The notes beneath the pieces were generated by a model. The model made no database searches. It had not been told where the DNA came from and worked only from the letters and a program-made list of their open reading frames with translations. This document shows, one piece after another, positions 45,201 through 55,639 of a stretch of 64,000 nt of DNA (positions within the stretch are counted from its first letter, which is position 1; each line of letters starts with the position of its first letter). A program made the position numbers and the translations under genes. Source of the DNA: Hansfordia pulvinata (taxonomy: Eukaryota > Ascomycota > Sordariomycetes > Xylariales); contig BJKQ01000020.1 of assembly GCA_006538405.1 (NCBI GenBank), forward strand, positions 328,568 through 392,567. The letters are read 5' to 3'.

Positions 45201-48200
45201 GTTCCTCAATCAGCACATCTCTTGAAGCAGTGGCAACGCTCTTTTGTCGCGGGCATGCCGTCAATCTTGAAGCTGTCAACCAGCACGACGGCAGTAGCCA
45301 GCCACGCATGTTGACCGACCTGCCGAGTTATCCGTTCAACCATTCGACCGAGTACTGGGCGGAGGGCAGAATGGGGAAGAACTTCCGCTTGCCCCCTGTC
45401 GGAGGTCACGAGTTTCTTGGATCCCCAGCACTGGACTGGGATGCGAACAACGCTTGCTGGCATCATCGCATCACTCTGAGGGAGAACCCTTGGGTTGAGG
45501 ACCACCGCGTCATGGGGGAGATCCTCTTTCCAGCCTCAGGCATGCTATCTATGGTCATTGAGGCCAGCCAACTTTTGGCCGACAAGGGAAAGCCTATCCA
45601 GGATATCATCTTCAAAGATGTCTATCTTGGTACAGCGCTCCGAGTCCCGGACGATTCCCAGGAAGTCGAGACCCGGATCTATCTGCGCCCATCTCAGACC
45701 ATGGGCCCCTCCACGGCCTCCATTGTACGCGAGTTCCAGATTCTCAGCTGGCAATCTGATTCTTGGGTTGAGCATTGCCGAGGGCTCGTTCACGTCAATC
45801 TCGAGTCTGGATCCACCCCTGTCGATGCTGGTGAAGCTTTGGCCAACTTTCAGTCACGCTGTGACGAGAAATTCCGGATGGCAGAAGACTCATGCTCCAC
45901 TCAGGTGGCCACGAAAAAGGCATACGCAGCGTTTCGCGAGATTGGCTTGGAGTTTGGCCCTGCTTTCCAGACCCTGAATGATATTCGCACGACAAGTTCG
46001 CAAGCTAGTTCGCAGGCTCTTGTCAAAGTTGAATCAACAGTCGACGCCATTCGCAAGCGTTTGCCTCATCGCTACATTCAGCCACACGTCATCCATCCGA
46101 CAACCTTGGATGGTCTCATCCAAGCAGGTGCTGCGGCGGCAACTCTGGGACAGAAGCGCCGCACAGATGCCATGGTGCCCGTTCGAGTGGAAGAGCTCTG
46201 GATCTCCTCACGGTCACCACACCAGACACACAGGGTCGTGGCCAAAGCCGAGTCATCCGGCCGATCCAAGAGTCTTATTTCCTTGACGGCCATCGACTCT
46301 ACCCGGAATCCCGTGGTCCAAGCCAAGATCAGGTTCAAGTCCCTGAGACGCCCCGACGAGATCTCTCCGACGCACGGAGCGCAGACTATTGCCTGGAAGA
46401 TCGACCCGACGCTTCTTGATCACGACACGGGCTCTCCAGTATTCCATGACCCCAGAATCGACTTGGAAACGGACTATCTGAACGACTGCAACACCCTAAG
46501 CACGCTCTATATGCGCCAGTGCCTCGCCGATCGCGACCCGAGCCAGAAGCTGCAACCTCATCACGAAAAGTTCGTTTCGTGGATGCAAGAGGCTGCGGGG
46601 CCCATCATCCCGGACCACCTCGATGAACGCATAAAGGACCTCGAGGCAAAGGTCAGAAGCCATGGCTCTCCCGAGGGCGAGCTGGTTGCGGCCGTTGGTC
46701 CGCAACTATCAAATGTGCTTCGTGGCGATGTCGACCTGCTCGAGATTCTATTTGGGCAGGGGCTGGCGGACAATGTCTACCGGTATGGGATCGGAGCTCG
46801 GATCTGCTATCCTCAGATGTGCAATTATGTGGACGCCCTGGCGCACAAAAACCCGGAGATGCGCGTTTTTGAGATTGGGGGCGGCACTGGAGGCACCACA
46901 AAGCCCATCATGGAGGTATTGACCCGCGGCACCCAGCGACGATATTCCCACTACGCCTTCACCGACCTCTCGCCTTCGTTCTTGGAGCCCAGGAAGACTA
47001 ATTTCGCCGATCAACTGGACCGAATGAGTTTCAAGGTGCTCGACATCGAGAGAAGCCCACTTGATCAAGGCTTCGACGGCACCTATGATCTCGTCGTCGC
47101 CGCCAACGTGCTGCATGCTACCAAGCGGATTGACGATACACTCGGCCACGTCAAGTCGCTACTTAAGCCCGGGGCAAGCTTCTTCTCTACGAGATCACAC
47201 GACCAGGACTACCGTTCACCAGCCTCTGCTTCGGCGGGCTTGCGGGGTGGTGGTTATCAGAAGACGAAGGCAGAGACTCGGGCCGCTGCTGACGACCCGG
47301 AAATGGAACCAGCGCCTGGCGAAAGCAGGCTTCAGTGGTGTCGACATGGCCTTCCAGGACGACTCGGATCCTTCTCATACCTCTCACACCTCTTCTGTCA
47401 TGATTGCAACCGTGCCCGAAGCGGCCGCAGCCTCCGGCCGTCGCTATGTCATAGTGGACGACGACGACTCCTTGCAGATGGAGGTTGCCGAGGGCCTTTC
47501 CACTCATAGGTCCACAGTGCTCACCCTGTCTCAGCTCTTGGGCACCGTTCTTGAGGCCGACGACACGTGCATTATCCTTCACGAGCTGCAGTCGCCTTTG
47601 CTCCAGGAAATGGAGTTGGAAACCCTGCGCGCCCTGCAGCATCTGGCTTCATCCTGCAAGAAGATATTCTGGCTTACCAGAGGGGGCGACGGCACATGTG
47701 CCAAGCCCAACCGCGCGCTTGTGACCGGGGTTTCGCGATGTTTGAAGGAGGAGAATCCCGGACTCCGTCTGATCATTGTTTCCTATGACCAGGGCGCCAG
47801 CCCTCAAACCATCTCAGGGGTGACGCTCAAGCTTCTGGGCACGAGCGGCGCGGAAGATCTCTATCGTGTGGTGGACGGCGTGGTCCAAATCCCGCGCCTC
47901 GTCGAAGCTCCCACCGTGAGCGAGCATATCAATGCCCAAACCCAGATCCCGGAGCCCGCCACAATGAGACTCGGCGATGCCGTCTCTCCACTGCAGCTGC
48001 GCGTGGGGACTATTGGCATGCTCGAGTCCTTGAGCTTCCATGAGATCATCAGCGATGAGGATCTGGCGGACCACGAGGTCGAGGTCAAGCCAATGGCGTG
48101 TGGCCTGAACTTCCGAGACCTGGCCGTCGCCCTGGGAAAGGTCGCCGAGTTCCCCCTGGGCCAGGAGGTCGCCGGGATCGTGACGCGAGTGGGCGCTGCC

Positions 48201-50348
48201 TCCCGATTCTGCGTGGGCGATCGTGTCTTTGGGCTTTGCTTGGGAATGGGTCTCCGAACCCTGACCCGCACGCACGAGGACTACCTAGCCATTGCTCCGA
48301 GCTCCATGTCGTGGGCCCTCGCGGCGTCGATCCCCGTGGTCTATACCACGGCATACGCGGTGGTCCGCAATGGCCTGCAGGCAGGGCAGACGGTCCTCGT
48401 GCATTCGGCGGCCGGGGGAGTCGGCCAGGCGATCATCCAGCTGGCACAGCGGGCCGGCGCCGAGCTGTACGTGACCGTCGGGACCCTGGAGAAGCGCGAC
48501 CATCTCATGGCGTCGTACAAGATCCCCCGGGACCACATCTTCAGCAGCCGCGACCTAACGTTCAAAGACCGCGTCCTGCAGGCGACCGAGGGGCGCGGGG
48601 TCGACCTGGTCGTCAACTCTCTGTCCGGCGAGGCGCTGCGCGCGTCGTGGGACTGCGTGGCGGCCTTTGGCCGTTTCGTGGAGCTCGGCGTCGTCGACAT
48701 CGAGGCCAACTCGCTGCTGGCCCTCGGCAACTTCGGGCGCTCCGTGTCTTTTGAGGCCTTCAACCTCATTCACATGGCCCATCACGACCCGCCGCGAGCC
48801 CGCGCCCTGTTCCAGAGCGCCGCGCATGCGCTTCTGCACGGCACAGGCGGGCCCGTGCCCGACACGCCCGTCACCAGCTACTCCTTCGCGCGGGTCCAGG
48901 AGGCGTTCCGCCACATGCGCTCGGGCAGGCACATTGGCAAGATCGTCCTCGAGCCGCGGGACGACGACGTGGTGCGGGTGGTGCGGCGGCGGGCGCCGGC
49001 GTGCCGCTTCGGCGACGCGGCAACGTACGTGATTGTCGGCATGGGAGGCGTCGGGCGGTCCGTCGCGCGGTGGATGGCGGGCCACGGCGCCGGCAACCTG
49101 CTGCTGCTGTCCCGCAGGGGCTGCGTAGGCGAGAACGCGCGGCTCGTGGACGAGCTCCGGGCGACGTGCCCCGCGTCGAGGCCCCTCCCTGCGACGTCGC
49201 GGATCTCGAGAGCCTGAAGACCACCATGAACCAATACCGAGAGTTAATGCCCCCCGTCAAGGGCGTTGTGCAGGCAAGCATGGTTTTGCGGGTATGGCAG
49301 CTCCCCCTCCTCTCCCTCCCGTTCCGTCCCTCCATGAGGGACGCATCTGGGTCAAAAGATAAGTACTGACGTTTCTAGGACAACCGGTTCGCGGACATGA
49401 CTCTGGACCAGTGGAGGGAGACGGTGCGGCCCAAGGTCCAGGGATCAGCCAACCTGGACCAGGTGCTGGGCGACAGCCTGGACTTTTTCGTGCTGCTTTC
49501 GTCGGCGCTGAGCCTGACGGGCGGAAAAGAGCAGGCCAACTATGCAGCGGGCTTGGCGTTCCAGGACGCCCTGGCGCAGCAGCGAGTCGCGCGCGGGCGG
49601 CCGGCCGTCTCCATCAACGTCCCCGTCGTCTTGGGGGTCGGCTTTGTAGCCGAGAAGCCCGAACTCTTGGAGAGCATGCGGGCGTCAGGATATCCCTATA
49701 GTAAGCACGCCACGCCCGCCTTCCCCCTTCGCCGACACCGGCCCTGCCCAAGTAACTGACAAGAGGGACTGTAGTGACCGAGGAAGACTTGCTTGCCACC
49801 CTGGACTACTACTGCCGCCCCATGCCCGACGGCCAGGTTCATCCGGCCCAGGTTGCGCCTCGCTTCTGGCTCGCCGAGGAGACGGCGCAGCCCGGCGCGC
49901 AGCTGCCCGTGTGGCCGGGGCGAGCTCTCTTCAACATCATGAGGTCCAACAAGCGTTCCACGGAAGGAGCGCGGGCGTCGGGTAAGGAGCCCTCCAGGAC
50001 AGCAGCTCCATCACGGCGGAAGGCCTTGGAGACTGCCTCGACGCCGGAGGAAGGCAAAGCGGCAGTTCTGGACGCGCTGACGAGCCGGCTCGCGCGGATC
50101 CTGGACCTGGATGGGACGATGACGACCCGTCCTCGCAGCAGCAGCAGCAGCAGCAGCAGGCCATAGACCCCAGGCGGTCCCTGAGCGCCTACGGCGTCGA
50201 CTCTCTGGTCGCTGTCGAGCTGCGGTCGTGGGTGTTCCGCGAGCTGCGCGCCGAGATGTCCGTGTTCGACATCACGGGCACGTCGAGCATCGCCGAGCTC
50301 GCCGGCGCCATCGCCGCCAAGAGCGAGCTGCTTGCGGCGCTCACGTGA
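42227..50348 (+). CDS. Highly reducing type I polyketide synthase
   Basis: Eight exons: 42227-42400, 42460-42604, 42652-42920, 42975-43635, 43691-44332, 44389-49291, 49379-49700, 49775-50348. The domain order is KS-AT-DH-cMT-ER-KR-ACP, about 2564 residues. KS has [10 protein letters not shown] (active Cys), EAHGTGTP and [13 protein letters not shown] has FTGQGAQW and GHSSGE near 588 and 673. DH has WVEDHRVMG and [10 protein letters not shown] (catalytic His and Asp). cMT has [10 protein letters not shown] near 1458. ER has [12 protein letters not shown] and [14 protein letters not shown] has [12 protein letters not shown], then SS and NYAAG. ACP has GVDSL near 2514. There is no thioesterase, as usual for this class, so product release must come from elsewhere. 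All catalytic residues are present. Five frame breaks (44500-44504, 47171-47174, 47281-47285, 49169-49172, 50113-50115) each need one base. With those five, the summed exon length is divisible by three. The product is unknown. Confidence 0.92.
50136..50159 (+). repeat. CAG repeat coding polyglutamine before the ACP
   Basis: Eight CAG units, read as Gln in the frame that enters the ACP domain. It lies in the linker between KR and ACP of the polyketide synthase. Confidence 0.8.
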
Positions 50349-51041
50349 GTCTGCTTTAAGGGCCCGGCCGGCTGGGTTGAAGTCTTTTTTTTTGTGCTGC
50401 TCATGGAGCACGAGGTGAATGTGAAGCTTAAAGGCATCATCATGAACGACCTGCTTCTCAGGTTTTTGCCTCCAACTGCATTTTGTCCCAAGGCTTCGCA
50501 GACAGCCTAGAAAGGGTTGGCTTTCTTATTTTGAATGGTTCCAGTTTTTTTGTCCTGCTTTTTTCGTATCATGTTCATCAGGTGTCGTCCGCTCTGTAGT
50601 TCTAGAACATGCCGCCACCAAGACTACCTCTAAATAAGATTCAGTGCCCGCGGCTGTTGAAAGCCCCTCAGTCGCTTACCACGCCGCAAAACAGTCCTAG
50701 CACCGCAACGCTCCTCTGTCTAACACAGACTGGGTGATTCTAAACGAATATGTGCATTTTTAGACCTGTAGTTAAGGAAACCCCGTGACGTGCGCCCCGC
50801 CTCCACTGACCGTCCGAAGAAACAAGGTAAGTGTCACCCTGATTCATCGCCACCGGCATGCCATGAGTACCTCAATCTATATACTGACAGCAAATCCTTC
50901 TCCCCCTTATTTCTTTTCTTTGACAGGTCGGCGCCTGAGTCATCTTCCTTTTCTTCACTAGATAAGATTGAAACCCTGCAACTCTCCAGACTCTTGGCCA
51001 CCTACTGATCTGCGACTTCCGACGCCCCTCTTCGCATCAAA
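50349..51041. other. Intergenic region
   Basis: This holds the synthase 3' region and the promoter of the cysteine-rich secreted protein. No gene is seen. Confidence 0.45.
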
Positions 51042-51590
51042 ATGGTCAACGTCCCTATTGGCTTCATCGCCCTCGCAGCAGCCCTCGGCTTATGTGCGGC
51101 CGCCGTCAACGCGGCCCCGCCGGCGGCACCCGACACGCTGCCCATCCACCGCACAGCAGCCGCCCACGGGCTCGACGAGCGCGGGTTGGACACGGTAACG
51201 TGGCAATCTTGCGTCGTCTGCCTGAACGAGCTCAAGGCCAAGTCGAAGCCCGACGCCCTCTTCTGGCAGGTTGCGCCCCCCGAGTGCGTAGAAGGGGGCA
51301 GGTGCACGGTCGCCCTGCTGACCAGCGCGTCCATGACCTTCCTCACAACTGGCGGGTTCCCGAGCGACGACGACGTCCGGCAGCAGCAGGCACAGTGGCT
51401 GAAATGCGTGGAGTGCGTGGGGAAGAGGAGAACCGACAAGAGATTCGACCAGACAGACGCCCGCGCTACCATCAAGTACTGCAAGCAAAAGGGGAGGTGT
51501 TCCTATCTAAACCTGCGGGACTACAACGATCTCTTCGACCACGGCTATGCCCCAGACTCTCATATCCAAGAGGTCTTCGCGTTAGCCTAA
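51042..51590 (+). CDS. Small secreted protein with a duplicated Cx2C-x21-Cx5C module
   Basis: An unspliced gene of 182 residues, starting at an ATG in AAAATGGTC context. Residues 1-25 are a signal peptide (MVNVPIGFIALAAALGLCAA, then AVNA). A pro-like segment follows up to GLDERGLD. The mature part has eight cysteines at 57, 60, 82, 88, 122, 125, 147 and 153. They form two copies of C-x2-C, 21 residues, C-x5-C, with the second and third positions of the last pair flanked by Gly-Arg (VEGGR and KQKGR). The copies diverge elsewhere. I do not recognise a named family. Secretion, small size and paired cysteines fit an effector-like or antimicrobial-like protein, but that is inference. It is the nearest gene downstream of the polyketide synthase, about 0.7 kb away. 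The frame is clean. Confidence 0.78.
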   Translation: MVNVPIGFIALAAALGLCAAAVNAAPPAAPDTLPIHRTAAAHGLDERGLDTVTWQSCVVCLNELKAKSKPDALFWQVAPPECVEGGRCTVALLTSASMTFLTTGGFPSDDDVRQQQAQWLKCVECVGKRRTDKRFDQTDARATIKYCKQKGRCSYLNLRDYNDLFDHGYAPDSHIQEVFALA

Positions 51591-53950
51591 CCCTTCCCAC
51601 TGACGCTTTTTCCATGCAGCGATTCAGGGATGGCCCTTTAGGGGTGCGGGCCGGGTGCTGGGGAACGCATGAGATGGTCCGGTGAACGTGTCTTCTTGTT
51701 TTAACCACATCTTTCGTTCAGTCGTCTCGTTAAATCCCTTATAGTGTCTAGTGTCTATGTAGAGTCGCTGTTAGAGAAAATATAATCAATCATTCGGCGC
51801 GGCCGGCTAACTTGAGCACTTTCTCATAGTGTATCCTCACTTCCACGTCTGCCTCCATGGCGTCCCCCCCCCAACAACCCCCGTTTAAATGTTCTTATCG
51901 TCTACGGCACCTGGGAGACATCAAGGAGGAAGCACAGCACAAAGCAGCGTCAGGCCAAATCAATAACGGAGGAGCGACAAGCCCTCAGCCAGCCACATCT
52001 ACCTGCCTGCCTCGCCTCCGGGAGGCCTATCGAGATTAACCTTAGCAATCCCTGCCGCGCCCCGCGCCGTTCCCGGTGCGGGAGACACACGGCACGGCAC
52101 GGGGGGGAGCGACAGACGCGTGCGCGGAAAGAGGACAGAGGCCGCCCCCTTTCCCGGCGAGAGCCCGCTGTCTCGCCGGGTGTCCATCCTGCCGCAGGCG
52201 TCGAGGAGAGGAGAGGAAGCGTGATCTTTTCTTCCCTCTCCCCCCTTCAAACGAAAGAGTGAGTCATGAAGCCCCCCAGCCTCTGCAGGACGTCATCCCC
52301 CTCCTCCTCCCCCGCTTCCCCCAGAGTGCTGATCGGCGACACAAAGTCCGCGATCGCGATTGAACCGCCCCCCCCCCCCCCCGCTCCCTTCTCCCCAGGT
52401 GAGAATGCGACGCTGCGGTCGGCAATCGACAACGCGGAGGGCGGGCCCGCTCCCCCGGCGGTCCGCCGGCAGAGAGAGAGAGAAGTGGCTGCCCGTCTTT
52501 GTCGGCTCAGGGGGGTGGGCATTTTTCTTGTAGTACCCCAGAGCGATGTTGCGCGCTCAGCGCGTTTAAAAACAGGGGGGGGGGGGGAGGGGCTTAAGTG
52601 GTTGAACTGGTGGCTGACCAGGCTCAACGTCGCATCGTCGCAGGGGGTGGTGGTTGATCTGTTGCGAAATGGGGAGAGGGGATAGTGGGGGGAGACGATC
52701 GTCCTACCTTCTCGTCTTTCATCTCGGGGGTTGTCTTTCGCCCGTCCCGCTCGAAGCTGCGAATCTGTGTTTATGCAACCGGCCTGGGTTTGAGCCCGGG
52801 TTGAAAGGCACCCGGAAAGGAAGAGAGAGTGCATGCATACTCTGACCTACGCACGGAACATGGCACGTCTTCTGGCGGACAGCCTCTAGATGGGCCGCCT
52901 CCATTTCTGCCGCAGCCGGGAAGCGCACGAGATAGGAGGAGCAGCTTTTCACCAGTGTGCCCCGACCTCTGATCATACTCCCCGCACCTTTGGCATCGCG
53001 GTTGCTTGCCTTCCATGCAGCCTGGGCTGGCAAAGATAGCCCTGGCTGGGTTCTCTCTTGGATGCGTTGCTACGAGATCTGGGGGCACGGGTCATCAGTC
53101 ACATCTGGCAAGCGGCAAGCCACACATCCTCCTGAACACACACACAACTTGTTTACATGCCGGAATTCTCGGCTGAACTCTGGCTCACACAGACCGCTGC
53201 CGCGACACCCATCCACCCCTGGGACACGGGAGACGACACAAGCCGACGGAATGCGAGCGCCAGTGATGACGAGGGGTCTCACTGCAAGGTCGATGCAACC
53301 CCTCACGGCCCTCCTCATCATCGAAAAGACCCGGCACGGAATTTCGAAAATGCCATGGCTGTCTTGCCTTGTCTTGTTGAGGAGAACGGGGCCGGGTTGT
53401 GCCGTTCATGTGGCAGGTGAGTGTCTGACGGGGTGAGACATGCATGCACACGCACACACGCACACACGGCTCTGGCACATGCATACTCGCGTGCATGGGA
53501 CATCACGAAGCGATAGGCGGGAAAAGGCGGTAGGGCGGACCATGGGCAATTCTTCCTCTCTGTCTTCCTCTCCCCGCACACATGTCCAGACGATGGGCAT
53601 GATTGTCATGCTCAGCGCGCCCACCTCTTGTTCGGGGACAGGCCCTTCACGTCACCTCCCCGGACTTACTTGACAAATCACAGCGCTGCCAGGGCAGGCG
53701 GGGAGGGAGGACGAACAATCAGGCCCAAGTTGACATGCTCAGTAGCAGGTGCTGAAGGGAGCAACAGATCTGCTGGATCGACAGTTCAGGCTGTGTATGT
53801 GGGCGGCGCCCGCAGAGTCGCATCGCAGGGCCACGGCGCTGTCCGCCTGTCTGCAGCTCTCCTGTAGCTCGAATGTCTGGCTCACTGGCTTGGCGAGGGG
53901 GCGAGCGGAAAATCACGCGACGGCTCGTCTCCGGCGGCGACGATGACGGC

Positions 53951-54019
53951 GATGGTCGAGGCCTCTGATGGTCGATGCCTCTGATGTTCGATGCCTCTGA
54001 TGGTCGATGCCTCTGATGG
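53951..54019 (+). repeat. 16-bp minisatellite, about four copies
   Basis: The unit is GATGGTCGATGCCTCT, repeated four times with single-base differences, followed by a partial copy GATGG. It lies in noncoding DNA 370 bases before the AT-rich transition. Confidence 0.9.
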
Positions 54020-54384
54020 ATTAGATGGTTACACGCTCTCTCTACCTACGTAACGTATGTATTTCCCCCCACCCCCTGTCCGCCTGGTTTTTAGAACCCG
54101 GGCCGCGTTGCTTCAATTCGCTCCGTCGCCCTTTCATGTGACTCTAGTCGACAGCCACATGATACGAGCAGATCAGCGCGCCCGTCGCCCGTCAAGTTTG
54201 CAGCGTGGACCGGGCCGAAGACCTTGCCGGTGGATATCTTTGCAGGACAGCCTCTCGCAAGGGAAGAGACGTCTCCAACCGCAGACTAGGCGGATCAGGT
54301 ACCAACACGGTGCGCATACGGGGCAGGGAGTACTCCGACAGACGCCGTGAGAAATGGGCGTCACGCCTGTCTGATAAAGAAACT

Positions 54385-54950
54385 AAGTGAATATCGGTTG
54401 ATTAATCATTAAGTATACATTCATCTATAAGCATAATTCATATTTAATAAACTTTATAATAAGAAATATGTTAAAGACCTTCAACGTCCGTGGTTAAAGA
54501 TGTTTATTACAGCCGTTTCGTATTCTTCACTAAAATCATGATAATCGTTTGAAATGTAGCGTTTTAAAACTATCACACGATGCACACATTAAATCAAACA
54601 GAGAATGTAAAAGCACGCAGTCTAACAGGATGTCATATGGGAAATTCTCAACTAAGGCTGAATTACTGGTGTGTTAAGCATCTGCGAACTTCTTATGAAT
54701 ACACCTTGAAATTTCCATGAGATACAAAGGCCGAGTGTTTAGTTTTTATTTATTATGTACTTAATTAATGATATCTTTCCAACTTTTCTTTACCTGATCG
54801 TGTTCGCCGATTTTAATACATCACCGATGATATCGAACGTTTCTATTGCCCCTAAAAAAAATGATAATAAAGTCGCTTAAAATAGAGCTGGCGGTAAAGA
54901 CAGTGCAAGAATTTTCAGAGCTGAATTTAAAAATAGGTTTCAATAAGTAT
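54385..54950. other. First AT-rich block
   Basis: The sequence turns abruptly AT-rich after CGCCTGTCTGATAAAG. CA and TG dinucleotides are still fairly common here, unlike in the block after 55640, so it is less mutated or of other origin. No gene is seen. Confidence 0.6.
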
Positions 54951-54959
54951 TCAAGAATG

Positions 54960-55013
54960 CTTCAGCTGACGCTTCGACCTCAGCTTCGACCCCAGCTTCG
55001 ACCTCAGCTTTGC
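54960..55013 (+). repeat. 12-bp tandem repeat
   Basis: The unit is CTTCGACCTCAG, with one diverged copy on the left and three close copies, then a partial one. It marks the left edge of the GC island that carries the secreted protein gene at 55256. Confidence 0.85.
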
Positions 55014-55115
55014 CAGGGTGGAGATTGAGGGTTTGCCGCCATCGTTGAGCAAGACTAACCGAGCATTCTCGATTAGCTATGGCTGGGGGATAATGGGCCA
55101 TGCTCCCAGGAGAAC

Positions 55116-55122
55116 TATAAAA
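55116..55122 (+). promoter_or_regulatory. TATA box of the small secreted protein gene
   Basis: TATAAAA lies about 135 bases upstream of the ATG at 55256. It is followed by a CT-rich stretch (TCATCTTCATCTTCAG) typical of a fungal transcription start region. Confidence 0.5.
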
Positions 55123-55255
55123 CTGAGCCAAATTCTTTTCCCCTCGTTCTAAGCTTTATCATCTTCATCTTCAGATACTCTCAATCTATCCGTCTTCTTT
55201 TTTCGTCCACCACCCCGAGAACACCCCGCATCCCCTGCTCGAGCAGCTCGCCACG

Positions 55256-55627
55256 ATGGTCGCCTTGGCTAGAAGTTTGATATTCCTTGCCGCCATGGAA
55301 TTTGCCAGTGCGGCGTGGCTTCTTGAGCTATACGAGAATACAGAGTCCACAACTGCAAAAACCTGGCGGGGCACCGACGTTAACAAAGCTAACTACCGTC
55401 AAACCCTCGACCCGACTCTCCCATATGGTTCCTGGTCACGCCAAGCTTACAGAGCGGCTCGGTTCACGTCCGACGCGGGCGAGAAATTGTACTTCACCCG
55501 CGGGAGAGGGAAGAAGATGAGCAAGACAGCCGGCTGGTGGCACAATGATGAAAATGTTTACGCGCTCCCTAACGGCCCGTCATCTTACCAAGTCACGGAC
55601 GCAGAAGGCAACCCGCTTGCCAACTGA
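55256..55627 (+). CDS. Small secreted cysteine-free protein, effector candidate
   Basis: An unspliced gene of 123 residues. Residues 1-20 form a signal peptide (MVALARSLIFLAAMEFASAA). The mature protein starts WLLELYENTEST and is rich in aromatic residues (WW pair in AGWWHNDEN, several Tyr), with a basic centre (FTRGRGKKMSK). There is no cysteine at all. The family is not recognised. Support for a real gene comes from the TATA box and CT-rich start region upstream, a clean frame, and a local GC content that is normal while both sides are AT-rich. Its place beside a RIP-like isochore resembles that of effector genes in some plant-associated ascomycetes. That comparison is inference, since the host or lifestyle is not known. 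Confidence 0.65.
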   Translation: MVALARSLIFLAAMEFASAAWLLELYENTESTTAKTWRGTDVNKANYRQTLDPTLPYGSWSRQAYRAARFTSDAGEKLYFTRGRGKKMSKTAGWWHNDENVYALPNGPSSYQVTDAEGNPLAN

Positions 55628-55639
55628 GAAGAAGGAGAA

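Larger units (their letters stand above)
51591..55255. other. Intergenic region of about 3.7 kb, becoming AT-rich
   Basis: No gene is recognised. Base composition is GC-rich to about 54385 and AT-rich from there to about 54950, then recovers. Two minisatellites are listed separately. Poly-C and poly-G runs occur at about 52371-52382 and 52576-52587. Confidence 0.4.

Noticed and set aside
42227..50348. PKS pseudogene, because of five frame breaks
   Set aside because: All catalytic motifs and splice sites are intact. Each break is one base at a G/C-rich site, like those in conserved housekeeping genes, and the five corrections make the summed length divisible by three.
52770..52820. GGGTTTGAGCCC sequence resembling a tRNA T-arm
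   Set aside because: No matching acceptor, D-arm or anticodon arm can be paired at the required distances.
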